Assembly (NCBI GenBank): GCA_019449595.1
Contig: JAGRPL010000004.1
Span: 1,364,001-1,428,000 of the forward strand
Direction of reading: 5' to 3'
Length of the DNA stretch: 64,000 bases
Origin: Rhodoferax sp.
GTDB lineage: Bacteria; Pseudomonadota; Gammaproteobacteria; Burkholderiales; Burkholderiaceae_C
Program-made: the position numbers and the translations under genes
Shown: one piece after another, positions 23,752 through 33,468 of the stretch
Layout of the letters: the number at the start of each line of letters is the position of its first letter
Numbering within the stretch: position 1 is the first letter of the stretch
Notes under the pieces: generated by a model
What the model saw: only the letters and a program-made list of their open reading frames with translations
What the model was told of the DNA's origin: nothing
Database searches by the model: none

Positions 23752-26242
23752 ATCGGGGAACCTGCAGGAGTTCGTCCACGTCGGACGCGCCCATGGCCTT
23801 GGCAAAAAACCAGCCCTGGTAGACCTCGCAGCCATGGGCGCGCAAGAACGCCAGCTGCTCGGGGGTTTCAACCCCTTCCGCCACCAGCGTCATATCCAGG
23901 CTGTGCGCCAAGGCGATGATCGATCGGGAAATTTTCACGTCGTTGTGGCCATGGGGAATATCCTTGATGAACCCCCGGTCGATCTTGAGCACGGATACCG
24001 GCAAGGCCTTGAGGTAGGCCAGCGAGGAATAACCGGTTCCGAAATCATCCAGCGCCACTGAACACCCCAACGCAACCAGGGCATCAAGCTGTTCGCGTGC
24101 CAGCACCGGTTGCTCCATGGCAATTGATTCGGTGATTTCCACCTCCAGCCATTGCGCGTGGGCGCCCGCGCGAACCAAGGCTTCGCGCACCTTGTTCGCC
24201 ACATTACCCTGGCGAAACTGGTGGGCCGAGAAATTGACGGCGACACGCAGGGGTGTGCCGTTGCGCTCCCATGCCGCAATCTGCTGACACGCGGTCTCCA
24301 ACACCCAATCCGACAGCGGCAGGATCAAGCCGGTGGCTTCCGCCATCGGGATGAACCGTGACGGCGGCACATCACCCAAAACCGCATCGTGCCAGCGCAG
24401 CAGGGCCTCAACCCCCACGATGTCGCCACTGACCACGTCCACCTGGGGTTGGTAGAAGAGCTTCAACTGCCCCCGGTGGATGGACTCCTTCAGGCGCACA
24501 TGCAGCTGCATGTTTTCATGGGCCTTCTGGTCAAGCTGCGTCGAGTAGCAGGCATAGCTGCCCCGTCCGGTGCGCTTGGCCTGGTACATCGCCATATCGG
24601 CGTAACGCAGCAGGTTTTCTCCGTCCTGTGTGTCATCCGGATAAAACGCCAGCCCGATGCTGCCACCGGCGTACACCTCCTGGTCCAGCAGGCGGTAGGG
24701 GGTGTCCATTGCCACCAACAGATTTTCGGCCACACCGATGGCTTCATCGGCGTTCTCCATGTCGGAGAGCAGGACGGCAAATTCGTCCCCGCCCAGACGC
24801 GCCAGCATGTCGTGCTCGCGCAATGCTCCGCGCAAACGCCGCCCCACCTGGGCCAGCAGTTCGTCACCCACCAGGTGACCAAAACCATCGTTCACGGTCT
24901 TGAAATCGTCCAGGTCCAGAAACAGCACCGCTACCGGGCGCTTGTTGCGCTTGGCCTGGGCCAGCGCCTGGTTCAACTGGACGTGGAACAGCCAGCGGTT
25001 GGGCAGCCCGGTGAGCTGGTCATGCATGGCGCGGTGGCGAAGCGACTCTTCAAACCCCTTGCGTTCGGTCAGATCGCGGACATACGCAATGGCATGCTGC
25101 TCGTTGTCCTCCTCCCAATGCCCGAGGGAAATATCCACCGACACCGCGCGCCCATCCTGGCGCAGCAGCTTGAGGTCCATGTTCCCCATGGCACGGGTCT
25201 GGGGCGCACTGAAGTAGCTCCGGATGTGTTGGGCGTGCTGGGTGCGCAGATGGGAAGGCAAAAAAATGTCCACGTTTTGCCCGACCAACTCCTGCGCCGG
25301 ATAGCCACAGAGGGCTTCCATGGCCGGATTCACCATCAGGATTCGCCCCTCCTGGTTCACCCACAAGACCCCATCGGGAGCCGCATCCAGCACCTGCTTT
25401 TCGCGCAGATGCTGGATGTTGAGCCGCTCAAACGGACGGCGCAATGCCTCGTTGAAAGTCGCGTGAAACAAATACAGGTAGGCCGCAATCTTGTAGAAAT
25501 GGCCAATCACATTGGCGCCATCCTTGTCGACCACCCCCAGCATGGTGAAAAACAGCTCCGATGTGGCCGACAGGGCCACACAAAAACTCAGTGCCATGAC
25601 GCATTCGCGCTCCAACGCCCGGCGACGGAGCCAATAGACCGCCAGCGCCAACACATTAAGCGCAATGATCAGCCATTCGATGGCAATCTTCAGGGGCGTC
25701 AAACCCTGCCCTTCGACAAACAGGGCGGGCACCTGGTCCGGCCAAACCAGGCCCACGTACGCCACGCCCCCTACCAGGCCCAGCATCAGCACCAGCGCCA
25801 ATCGCTTGCGCAGGTTGCTGACGTCGGGAATGGCCGGCAGCCCAGCATAGATCAGCAACGCGACGGCAGCGAGCAGCCGCGCAGCGAGCCAGAAAAAAAT
25901 GGACTTCTGCGACGAGTTGCCCGTGATGGCGTCGGGCATGCCGACATAGCTCAAGGCGTGCAGAAAATCGAGCAGCCCCACCCCCAGAAACGCAATGCCC
26001 AGCAACACCACCGCCGCCTTGCGAACCGACAGGATCGCGCGGTAGCCGGTAACGAAAACAAGCAAGGACACTACCACCGCGAACAATTCCGACACGCTGT
26101 GCAGAAACACGAACAAGACCGGATCGACAGCCGCATGCCGCGCAGGGTGTGAAACCCACCACAGCAAGGGCAGTGCAAGAACCAGCAGGGTCCAGCCAAT
26201 GGCGCTTTGGTACGGGTGGTGATGGGGTGTACGGTTAGGCAT
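23735..26242 (-). CDS. MASE3-PAS-GGDEF-EAL membrane protein
   Basis: Bifunctional c-di-GMP synthesis/hydrolysis candidate of 835 aa. The N-terminal part is a multi-helix MASE3-type membrane sensor (about 20-280; blocks SVSELFAVVVSLLVFVTGYR and GVGLLDFLHALSYVGMPD). A PAS domain, a GGDEF domain with intact RLGGDEF near residue 484, and an EAL domain with EALLRW near 611 and DDFGTGYSSL follow. Both catalytic motifs are intact. ATG 26242 was chosen over an upstream in-frame ATG at 26275. It is the last of three minus-strand signalling genes (GGDEF-EAL, chemoreceptor, this one) and overlaps the PilZ gene tail to tail. Confidence 0.93.
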   Translation of the reverse strand: MPNRTPHHHPYQSAIGWTLLVLALPLLWWVSHPARHAAVDPVLFVFLHSVSELFAVVVSLLVFVTGYRAILSVRKAAVVLLGIAFLGVGLLDFLHALSYVGMPDAITGNSSQKSIFFWLAARLLAAVALLIYAGLPAIPDVSNLRKRLALVLMLGLVGGVAYVGLVWPDQVPALFVEGQGLTPLKIAIEWLIIALNVLALAVYWLRRRALERECVMALSFCVALSATSELFFTMLGVVDKDGANVIGHFYKIAAYLYLFHATFNEALRRPFERLNIQHLREKQVLDAAPDGVLWVNQEGRILMVNPAMEALCGYPAQELVGQNVDIFLPSHLRTQHAQHIRSYFSAPQTRAMGNMDLKLLRQDGRAVSVDISLGHWEEDNEQHAIAYVRDLTERKGFEESLRHRAMHDQLTGLPNRWLFHVQLNQALAQAKRNKRPVAVLFLDLDDFKTVNDGFGHLVGDELLAQVGRRLRGALREHDMLARLGGDEFAVLLSDMENADEAIGVAENLLVAMDTPYRLLDQEVYAGGSIGLAFYPDDTQDGENLLRYADMAMYQAKRTGRGSYACYSTQLDQKAHENMQLHVRLKESIHRGQLKLFYQPQVDVVSGDIVGVEALLRWHDAVLGDVPPSRFIPMAEATGLILPLSDWVLETACQQIAAWERNGTPLRVAVNFSAHQFRQGNVANKVREALVRAGAHAQWLEVEITESIAMEQPVLAREQLDALVALGCSVALDDFGTGYSSLAYLKALPVSVLKIDRGFIKDIPHGHNDVKISRSIIALAHSLDMTLVAEGVETPEQLAFLRAHGCEVYQGWFFAKAMGASDVDELLQVPRSTLSV

Positions 26243-26328
26243 GGCGCTTCGGACGGAATACGGCGAACGGATCAAACTGCTTTGTTGTCTCGGCTGGGCT
26301 GCGGTAGGGTGTCAGGAACTGCCCGCGC

Positions 26329-28062
26329 TCAAAAGCTGGTCCACTCCTCGTCATCGCTCTTGCCATGCGCAACCTGTGCCACAACCGCCCGGGGTTGCTT
26401 GGGCGATTGGGGAGCCTTCGCGGCTGACGGCACCCGGGGCAGCTTGGCGGGCACGTGCTGGACTGCGGGCGTGCGCGCCGGTGCGGCACTTGCGGCCGGC
26501 GGGCTCACGGGCGCATCGCCCGGACGCAGCTTGAACACGGCCACCGTGGCCACCAGGTCCTGGGCCTGGGAATTGAGGCTGGAAGCGGCCGACGCCATCT
26601 CTTCCACCAAGGCGGCATTCTGCTGGGTTACCTGGTCCATTTGCACAATGGCTTCGCCCACCTGGGATACGCCGGCCGATTGCTCGTTGCTGGCCGCGCT
26701 GATTTCGCCCATGAGATCGGTCACCCGCCGGATGGAACTCACCACTTCCGACATGGTGGTACCCGCCTGGTCCACCAGCGCCGTGCCGTGCTCCACGCGG
26801 TCCACGCTGGCCCCGATCAGGTTCTTGATTTCCTTGGCCGCCTCGGCCGAACGCCCTGCCAGGGAACGCACTTCACTGGCCACCACGGCAAAGCCGCGGC
26901 CTTGCTCACCGGCACGCGCAGCCTCCACCGCGGCGTTCAGGGCCAGGATGTTGGTCTGGAAGGCAATGCCGTCGATCACGCTGATGATGTCGGCAATCTT
27001 CTTGGACGAATCATTGATGCCCTTCATGGTCTCGACCACCTGGGCCACCACCTCACCGCCCTTGACCGCAACGGTGCTGGCACTCATGGCCAGCTGGTTG
27101 GCCTGGCGGGCACTGTCGGCGTTTTGCTTGACCGTGGCACTCAGCTCTTCCATGGAGGCTGCCGTTTCCTCCAGCGCGCTGGCCTGGTTTTCGGTGCGGG
27201 CGGCCAGATCGTTGTTGCCGGACGCGATCTGCGAGCTGGCTGTGGCAACCCCTTCAGACCCTGAACGGACATGGGACACCACATTGATCAGGCTGGTCTG
27301 CATGGCGGCCAGCGCGTTGAGCAGCAGCCCCACCTCGTCCTTGCCCCCCAGCTGAATCGGCTGGCTCAGGTCGCCGGCGGCGACGGCATTGGAGGCATCC
27401 ACCGCCTGGTTCATGGAGCGCGTGATACCCCGCACCAACGAAGTACCAAACCAGATGGCAAAAATGAGTCCCGCAACGATCGATCCGATGGAAATATTGC
27501 GGATCAGAGCGTAACGTGCCATGGATGCGTCGTAATCCAGCTTGCCGTGGTCGAGCTGGTACTTCATCAGGGCTTCAATTCCATTATTCACCGGAACATA
27601 CAAAGGCCTGATCGACTCAACGACCACCCGATTGGCCTCCGGAATGTTGTTGGCGCGCAAGGCAACGCCGGCAGGAATAAGCCCCTGCTGTACAAATTTT
27701 TTCCGGTTTTCCAGGAAATCCTTGGCCAGCTTTTCTTCTTCGGGATCCAGGCCGGTTGCCATATAAGAGTCCCATATCTTGGTGATGGTCGCGATATTGG
27801 CGTCCATCTCGACCATGCTCGGCGTAATCGTTTCTGGTGTGGGTGTGATGATCGAAATTGCAATATTCAATCGGTTTCGCAACAGCAGGCGCTGGATTTC
27901 ACTGATTTTGGCAACGACCACCAAACGGTCTTCGTAGACGGACTGCATCGCTTCATTGGATTTGCTGATGCCCAGCAGGCCAATTCCGCCAATGACAACC
28001 AAAAGCAGTGACATGGCTCCGATCAGGATGGCCAAACGGGTCGATATTTTGAACTGGTTCAT
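26329..28062 (-). CDS. Methyl-accepting chemotaxis protein with 4HB sensor and CheR-binding tail
   Basis: A 577-aa transmembrane chemoreceptor. TM1 about 9-31, a periplasmic four-helix-bundle domain (about 35-188), TM2 about 190-212, HAMP, then the signalling domain with the highly conserved hairpin [20 protein letters not shown] and adaptation helices. The C-terminus is EEWTSF, fitting the xWxxF pentapeptide that tethers CheR/CheB. Its sensor domain is closely similar to that of the GGDEF-EAL gene 23 nt upstream (shared SNE...SVYEDR and NRL blocks), so both outputs may respond to the same signal. Confidence 0.94.
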   Translation of the reverse strand: MNQFKISTRLAILIGAMSLLLVVIGGIGLLGISKSNEAMQSVYEDRLVVVAKISEIQRLLLRNRLNIAISIITPTPETITPSMVEMDANIATITKIWDSYMATGLDPEEEKLAKDFLENRKKFVQQGLIPAGVALRANNIPEANRVVVESIRPLYVPVNNGIEALMKYQLDHGKLDYDASMARYALIRNISIGSIVAGLIFAIWFGTSLVRGITRSMNQAVDASNAVAAGDLSQPIQLGGKDEVGLLLNALAAMQTSLINVVSHVRSGSEGVATASSQIASGNNDLAARTENQASALEETAASMEELSATVKQNADSARQANQLAMSASTVAVKGGEVVAQVVETMKGINDSSKKIADIISVIDGIAFQTNILALNAAVEAARAGEQGRGFAVVASEVRSLAGRSAEAAKEIKNLIGASVDRVEHGTALVDQAGTTMSEVVSSIRRVTDLMGEISAASNEQSAGVSQVGEAIVQMDQVTQQNAALVEEMASAASSLNSQAQDLVATVAVFKLRPGDAPVSPPAASAAPARTPAVQHVPAKLPRVPSAAKAPQSPKQPRAVVAQVAHGKSDDEEWTSF

Positions 28063-28085
28063 GGTTTAGTCTCCTCGGGGGGTTC

Positions 28086-30284
28086 TCAGGCTGGGACGCT
28101 GGCCTTTCTGCGGGCCAGTTCTACAAAATCATTCAACGGCATGGGGCGTCCCGCCAGGTAACCCTGGTAGGCGGGGCAGCCAAACTGCTCCAGCAGCACG
28201 CGCTGCTCCTCGGTTTCCACGCCTTCGGCAATCACATTCAGGTGCAGGTTGCGGGCCATGCCAATGATGGTCTGGACAATCACCGCGTCATTGCGGCTGC
28301 TGGCCATATGGGCAACAAAGCTGCGGTCAATCTTGAGCTGGGATATGGGCAACTGGTTCAGTTGCGACAGGGACGAGTGCCCCGTGCCGAAGTCATCCAT
28401 GGCGAATTGGATGCCTCGCTGGTTGAGCAGCTTCATCTTGAGGACCGTGTCGTCCACGTTGTCGAGCACCAGGCTCTCGGTGAGCTCCAGCTTCAGGCGC
28501 CGCGTATTGATGCCGGTCTGCTCCAGCAGACGGCGCACCATCGGCACAAAATCGGCCTGCCGGAACTGGAGCGCACTCACGTTCACACTCAGTGTCCAGT
28601 GTTCGGTCAGCGGGTTGTTTTCCCAGCGCTTGAGCTGCTCACAGGCGCCGCGCAGAACCCACTCGCCAATGGGAACGATCAGGCCGGACTCCTCGGCAAT
28701 GGGAATGAAATCGGCCGGCCCCACAATGCCGCGCGTCGGGTGGCGCCAGCGCAGCAGCACCTCTGCCCCCAGCACGTCCCGCTCGCTGTCGACCTGTACC
28801 TGGTAATACAGTTCCAGCTGTCCTTGGGGCAAGGCATGGCGCAATTCGAGCTCCAGGCTCAGGCGGGCCTCGAGCGCGGCCTGAATACGGGGATCAAAGA
28901 ACCGCTGGGTGTTGCGGCCATTGTTCTTGGCCTGGTACATGGCCAGATCGGCGCGCTTGAGCAGTTCGTCAATGGTGGCGCTCTGGTCCACGAACAGCGT
29001 AATGCCAATGCTGGCGGAACTCTGGTGCGACTGCTGGCCCAGCCGGCACGGTTGCACGATGGTCTGCAGGATCTTCTCACCAATCCCTTCGGCGTGGATG
29101 GCGGCCTGGTTGGCGTCCGGCCCCAGGTTCACCAGCATGACCACGAACTCGTCTCCCCCCAGGCGGGCCACCGTATCTGCCTGGCGCAGGCAACCCTTGA
29201 GGCGCTGGGCCATCTCGACCAGCAGGTCATCACCCACGCCATGCCCCTGGGTGTCGTTGATGATCTTGAAACCATCCAGGTCAATCATCAAAATGGCGCC
29301 ATACGTCTGGCTGCGGGCGCTGGCGCTCAGTGCCAGTTGCAGGCGGTCACGCAGCAAGCGGCGGTTGGGCAGGTTGGTCAACGGGTCGTAAAAGGCCAGC
29401 TGGTGAATGGCATTTTCGTGGGAGCCCAGCTTGGTTTGCATGGCCTGCAGCGCCTGCATGACCTTGCTGATTTCGTCGCTGCCTTCAATAGGAATCTGCG
29501 TGTCGTAATGACCCAACGAGATTTGCCGGAACGTATTGATCACCCGCTCCAGGGGGCGCACGATGGAACGAATCAGCATCCAGCCCAGCCCACTCATGGT
29601 CAGCATGGATACAGCCAGCGCCACCAGAGCCCATAACCGGGTATTTCGGTAGCGTTCAACGCCCACCTGGTAGCCGGCATCGGCCAGCGCGAACTGCAGG
29701 TCGATGAGATGCTCCAGCTGCGGTGCCAGCACCTCAAAATGTACCCGCCCCTGCTCGGCAGCGCGCAGGGTGAGCGGGTGGTTGTTGGCACGCAACGCCA
29801 CAACCGCAGGCACCAATGCGTCTTCCAGGTAGCGCTGGCGAACTTGCTCGAAACGCGCCGCCTGTGCGGCCTCCTGCTGCGCCAGGGTCTTGCTGGCGTA
29901 GGCCTGCCACAGGTTATTGATGGCCTGGATATTGCGGTTGATCGACTCCGCCGCCAACTGGGCAGTGTTACGGTCCATGACCAGAACGGAGACACCCGAC
30001 GGCCCCGCTTCGGTGTGCACCGCGCTGAGTGCCGACTGCAGAATCAGTCGATTGGAAAGAAAGAGCGCGTGGATCCGGGAGAGCTCGCGCACGGGAACCA
30101 TGCGGTCCTCGTACACCGAGCGCAGGCTTTCGTTGGATGCCGCCAGCCCCGCAATGCCCATGCCGGCCAGCAGCACCGAAACGGCAGCCGCCAGACCCAT
30201 CATGGCACCCAGACGCTTGCCAATGGGGAACTGCAGGTAGTGCAGCCGCACCCAGACACGCCAGGACCGGGCAAGGCTCAGCAT
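28086..30284 (-). CDS. 4HB sensor-HAMP-GGDEF-EAL protein
   Basis: Membrane c-di-GMP enzyme of 732 aa from ATG 30284. TM1 about 27-50, periplasmic four-helix-bundle sensor (about 52-195), TM2 near 205-225, HAMP, GGDEF with intact RLGGDEF near residue 376, and EAL. The EAL signature is EVLLRW (near 508), a conservative change, and DDFGTGHSSL is kept, so hydrolysis is still plausible. The N-terminal sensor resembles that of the chemoreceptor encoded next, suggesting duplication with a swap of output domain. It is the first gene of the three-gene run. Confidence 0.92.
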   Translation of the reverse strand: MLSLARSWRVWVRLHYLQFPIGKRLGAMMGLAAAVSVLLAGMGIAGLAASNESLRSVYEDRMVPVRELSRIHALFLSNRLILQSALSAVHTEAGPSGVSVLVMDRNTAQLAAESINRNIQAINNLWQAYASKTLAQQEAAQAARFEQVRQRYLEDALVPAVVALRANNHPLTLRAAEQGRVHFEVLAPQLEHLIDLQFALADAGYQVGVERYRNTRLWALVALAVSMLTMSGLGWMLIRSIVRPLERVINTFRQISLGHYDTQIPIEGSDEISKVMQALQAMQTKLGSHENAIHQLAFYDPLTNLPNRRLLRDRLQLALSASARSQTYGAILMIDLDGFKIINDTQGHGVGDDLLVEMAQRLKGCLRQADTVARLGGDEFVVMLVNLGPDANQAAIHAEGIGEKILQTIVQPCRLGQQSHQSSASIGITLFVDQSATIDELLKRADLAMYQAKNNGRNTQRFFDPRIQAALEARLSLELELRHALPQGQLELYYQVQVDSERDVLGAEVLLRWRHPTRGIVGPADFIPIAEESGLIVPIGEWVLRGACEQLKRWENNPLTEHWTLSVNVSALQFRQADFVPMVRRLLEQTGINTRRLKLELTESLVLDNVDDTVLKMKLLNQRGIQFAMDDFGTGHSSLSQLNQLPISQLKIDRSFVAHMASSRNDAVIVQTIIGMARNLHLNVIAEGVETEEQRVLLEQFGCPAYQGYLAGRPMPLNDFVELARRKASVPA

Positions 30285-30532
30285 GCGCACGCCCCCCACA
30301 AGGCAGGTGCTGTCAGCAATTGAAAGGATCTGGCGAATCTGAACATGAACAGCATCACCCGCGCCAGACGCGGGCGTCTCGTCAAAGTCTCCACGCCGCT
30401 ACGCGGCATAGGGGTAAATCAACGAGGCATGTTCAGGGCCTCAGGGAAAGTCAAGCATCGGGATCACGGATGTTGACCGTCGTGCGTACTTATACCAAAG
30501 AATAAAGTCAAAACAGGCGGGATAAACGCCTA
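30285..30532. other. Intergenic region between the ANTAR regulator and the GGDEF-EAL gene
   Basis: About 250 bases without a gene, both flanking genes on the minus strand. It holds several GC-rich stem-loops (for example GCCGC-GTA-GCGGC near 30394) but no U-tract terminator. Since an ANTAR protein is encoded just upstream, I looked for the paired hexaloop hairpins that ANTAR domains bind; none is convincing. Confidence 0.4.
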
Positions 30533-31141
30533 TCAAGTTCCATGAAGCGTCTCAATTGAGCGGATCAGGTCACTTGCCACCTCAGCCAGCTTGCGGCGCT
30601 GGGAGCGCGCCGAATCCCGTAACAGCTTGAATGCGGCGTCCCGGCCGAGACGGTACTGCACCATGGTGATACCCACAGCCACACTGACCGCGCGTTCGGT
30701 ATCCAGCGCATTTTGCAACTGGTTACCCGTGGTTTTCAGGTTACGCAACTCACCGGCACGGACCAGCGCCGCTTCAATGCTGGGCACCAGTTGGTGAACG
30801 TCCAGCGGCTTGACCAGGTAACCCAGGGCGCCCTGCGCGGTGGCCTTGTCCACGGTTGGTGCATCGCTGTAGGCACTGAGCATGATGAACGGAATCTGCT
30901 CAAGCTCGCGCAGCCGCTGCGCCAGCTGCAGTCCATCCCCGTCCGGCATGTGCACATCCAGTATGGCCAGATCCGGCCGAACACCGCCGGCAAGGAATGC
31001 CTCCGCATCTTCCTGCGAGTCGGCAGTAGTCACCTGGTAGCCCGCCCGACGTAGGCCGCTGGCCAGGGACGACAAGATCAGCCGGTCGTCTTCGACGAGC
31101 AACAGATGCGGGGAGGCCAATTCGGAATGGGGTCTGTTCAT
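30533..31141 (-). CDS. ANTAR-domain response regulator
   Basis: A 202-aa regulator. The receiver domain has the acidic pair Asp18-Asp19 and phospho-acceptor Asp62 (LAILDVHMPDGDG). The C-terminal ANTAR domain (about 135-200: ERAVSVAVGITMVQYRLGR, then AAFKLLRDSARSQRRKLAE) binds RNA hairpins and prevents transcription termination, as in AmiR, NasT and EutV. The start codon overlaps the stop of the upstream kinase by 4 nt, so they are translated together. The target RNA is not evident in this window. Confidence 0.9.
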   Translation of the reverse strand: MNRPHSELASPHLLLVEDDRLILSSLASGLRRAGYQVTTADSQEDAEAFLAGGVRPDLAILDVHMPDGDGLQLAQRLRELEQIPFIMLSAYSDAPTVDKATAQGALGYLVKPLDVHQLVPSIEAALVRAGELRNLKTTGNQLQNALDTERAVSVAVGITMVQYRLGRDAAFKLLRDSARSQRRKLAEVASDLIRSIETLHGT

Positions 31142-33249
31142 GTTGATTCAACGCCCTCAAGGTACAAAACAGGTGGGCTTAGCTGCAGCGTGGTGCAAAT
31201 GCGGTTACCGCGTACTTCGCGCAGCAGTTTAGCGCCATGACGGGGCATGAGGGTCTCCACCAGCTGCAGGCCGGCATGGGCCCCTTCCCCGCTGGGCTGC
31301 CACCGCCCACCATTGACGATGTCGATGCGGACGGTGCATGGTGCGTCCGAGTCCTGCATGCTGACTTTGACGCCCCCCAGGGATGGATCTCCGTGTTTGA
31401 CGGCATTGAGAATCAGCTCGTTGAGGACCAGGGCTACCGGCACAGCCTCGTCCTGCGCCACCAGAATGGGGCTGCGGGAATCCGGAATATCCACCGCAAT
31501 GGCGGCACTCCACAGCGAATCAATACCCGATGCAACAGCCAGTGTCAGTTCGCACAGGCGCACCTGGCCGGCCGATGTCCTGCCCTGCAAGCCGTGGATC
31601 ACCGCCACGCTCTGCACCTGGCCCACCACCTGCGAAACCGGCTCTGCCGCCTCGGGATGCTGACGCCCGAACTCCCGCAGTATGCCAATGATGCCCTGCA
31701 GGTTGTTGTTGATGCGGTGGTGCACCTCCCGCACCAGGGCATCGCGCTGGGCCATCTGGTCGATCCGCTGCTGCTGTTGCATGCGCCTGCGTTCGGTAAT
31801 ATCGGTATGCGTGCCCACCATGCGCAACGGCCTGCCGCTCATATTGCGCTCGACCACCAAGCCTCGGGCCTGGATCCATTTGTAGCTGCCGTCCTTGCAA
31901 CGCATCCGGTACTCTTTGAGATAGGTTGGACTCTGGCCGTTCAGGTGCTGCTCAATGCTAATCATGGCATCCTGTAAATCCAGCGGGTGAACACGCGAAG
32001 ACCAAGCCTCCAACCTCGGGGCAAAATCATTCTCTGCATAGCCGAGCATTTCCATACAACGCATGGAAAAAAATACATCGCCCGTCAAAACATTCCAATC
32101 CCATACGCCGTCCCCCGCACCTTCCAGCGCGAACCGCCAGCGCGTCTCGCTGTCACGCAGCGCTGCCTCCACCTGGGTACGGGCGTCGAGCATGTGGTTG
32201 AACTGCCGGGCAACGGCTTCCAGTTCGGTGGGGCCGGTGAGGCGGGCACGCGCCGTGGTGTCCCCCTCGGCCACGCGCACGGAGGCCTCCGCAAGCGCCC
32301 GTACCGGTCTGGAAATCACCGATGCAATGCGCCAGGCCAGCGTCAGCACCAGCAGCAGCAGCACCAGACCAATCGCCAGACCCTGGTTGCGCAGCGCCCG
32401 GTAGGCCGCCATGGCCTCCACTTCCGGAACCCCCGCCACCACCCGCCAGCCGGTGCTGGGAACGGTCACGAACGCCACCATACGCTCCACCCCGTCCACG
32501 CCGACCAGGGTGGCAAACCCTTCGCGTCGCCCCTCGAACACTCTCTTGAAGGCAGCAGGCCCGACCTTGCCCATCCATACTCCCGGGTCCGTCGAGCGCC
32601 ACATGAACTTCCCCTGCCGGTCAACAACCGCAAGCACCGTGCTCTTGGGCACCGAGCCCAGCAGCCGTTCACTCAGCCACAGCAAATCGATGGAAGCACT
32701 GACAAACCCGGAGCGCTCGCCCACCGCACTGTGGACGGGGTAGGTCAGCACGGTAATCCATTTGCCACTCAGCGGCCCCCAGACCGCATCCCCCACGACA
32801 AACGCGTCACTGCGCGACGCCTCCCGTTGCCAGGGAAACAGGCGCTGCACATCGGTCGCCGGGGGATACGGCAGATATGAATAGATCTTGTTGAGGTGCA
32901 CGTCATGCACCGTGAGGTTGGTGAACTGCGGGTGCAGCTCCATGAACTGCTTCGGATGGAAATAACGGGAATGGGTGGGTGGGCTGCCGCGAAACTCCGT
33001 GGCAACGACGGCCAATGCCGCTTCCTGGTCGCGCAACAGCAGCTCGATTTGGCCAACGCTGGCGTCGGCCATAATTTTGATTTTCGCGTAGGCCACTGCG
33101 CGCGAGTCCTGCTCTTCCCAAATCACCAGGTAGCGGAACAGTATGGCGCCCATCGGCAGCACGAACGCCAAAGCCAGCAGCAGCAGCCAGGTGCGAATGG
33201 ACAGCCGAGGCAAAAGCGAAGTTACGGTTGAGGGAACGGGGCACGGCAT
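31138..33249 (-). CDS. dCache-HAMP-PAS sensor kinase with HisKA_2 core
   Basis: A 703-aa membrane sensor kinase. TM1 about 17-40, a large periplasmic dCache-like domain (about 45-290), TM2 about 292-312, HAMP, PAS (about 370-490 including the PAC part), then the HisKA_2 dimerisation domain with the phospho-His in EVHHRINNNLQGI (His510 or 511) and an HATPase domain with the N box LVLNELILNAVKHG. HisKA_2 kinases commonly pair with ANTAR regulators (EutW/EutV type), which is exactly the arrangement here. Ligand unknown; a small organic molecule is usual for dCache domains. Confidence 0.92.
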   Translation of the reverse strand: MPCPVPSTVTSLLPRLSIRTWLLLLALAFVLPMGAILFRYLVIWEEQDSRAVAYAKIKIMADASVGQIELLLRDQEAALAVVATEFRGSPPTHSRYFHPKQFMELHPQFTNLTVHDVHLNKIYSYLPYPPATDVQRLFPWQREASRSDAFVVGDAVWGPLSGKWITVLTYPVHSAVGERSGFVSASIDLLWLSERLLGSVPKSTVLAVVDRQGKFMWRSTDPGVWMGKVGPAAFKRVFEGRREGFATLVGVDGVERMVAFVTVPSTGWRVVAGVPEVEAMAAYRALRNQGLAIGLVLLLLVLTLAWRIASVISRPVRALAEASVRVAEGDTTARARLTGPTELEAVARQFNHMLDARTQVEAALRDSETRWRFALEGAGDGVWDWNVLTGDVFFSMRCMEMLGYAENDFAPRLEAWSSRVHPLDLQDAMISIEQHLNGQSPTYLKEYRMRCKDGSYKWIQARGLVVERNMSGRPLRMVGTHTDITERRRMQQQQRIDQMAQRDALVREVHHRINNNLQGIIGILREFGRQHPEAAEPVSQVVGQVQSVAVIHGLQGRTSAGQVRLCELTLAVASGIDSLWSAAIAVDIPDSRSPILVAQDEAVPVALVLNELILNAVKHGDPSLGGVKVSMQDSDAPCTVRIDIVNGGRWQPSGEGAHAGLQLVETLMPRHGAKLLREVRGNRICTTLQLSPPVLYLEGVEST

Positions 33250-33301
33250 AAGGGGGCAAGCTTATCGTGTTTCACCCAGGGGCCTTTGGCGCGCGCATGA
33301 C

Positions 33302-33338
33302 AAAAAAAAGGACTTGCGAGTCTTCGCAAGTCCTTTTT
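33302..33338. terminator. Strong bidirectional terminator downstream of tRNA-Val
   Basis: GGACTTGCGA, GTCT loop, TCGCAAGTCC: a perfect 10-bp stem flanked by eight A on one side and TTTTT on the other. It ends the tRNA transcript on the minus strand and insulates it from the upstream region of the sensor kinase. Confidence 0.9.
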
Positions 33339-33352
33339 CATGACCAATAAAT

Positions 33353-33427
33353 TGGTGGGCAGTACAAGTTTCGAACTTGTGACCCCTGCAGTGTGAATGC
33401 AGTGCTCTACCCCTGAGCTAACCGCCC
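33353..33427 (-). tRNA. tRNA-Val (anticodon CAC)
   Basis: A 75-nt cloverleaf with encoded CCA. Acceptor GGGCGGT/ACTGCCC (one G-U pair), D stem GCTC/GAGC, anticodon stem CTGCA/TGCAG with loop TTCACAC giving anticodon CAC, T stem ACAAG/CTTGT with loop TTCGAAA. It decodes GUG. It is located 41 nt downstream of dnaQ on the same strand and is followed by a strong terminator, so it may be transcribed with the isc-dnaQ run or from its own promoter. Confidence 0.96.
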
Positions 33428-33468
33428 TGAATATGTATTCAGAATAGCCTTGAATTATACAATAAGTT

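Noticed and set aside
28746-28770. Inactive EAL domain in the 4HB GGDEF-EAL protein because the signature is EVL
   Set aside because: The catalytic Glu is retained, Ala to Val is conservative and the other EAL motifs are intact, so loss of activity is not supported.
30285-30532. ANTAR-type paired hairpins in front of the GGDEF-EAL gene
   Set aside because: Stem-loops exist but loops do not have six bases with the expected A and G, and there is no terminator to control.
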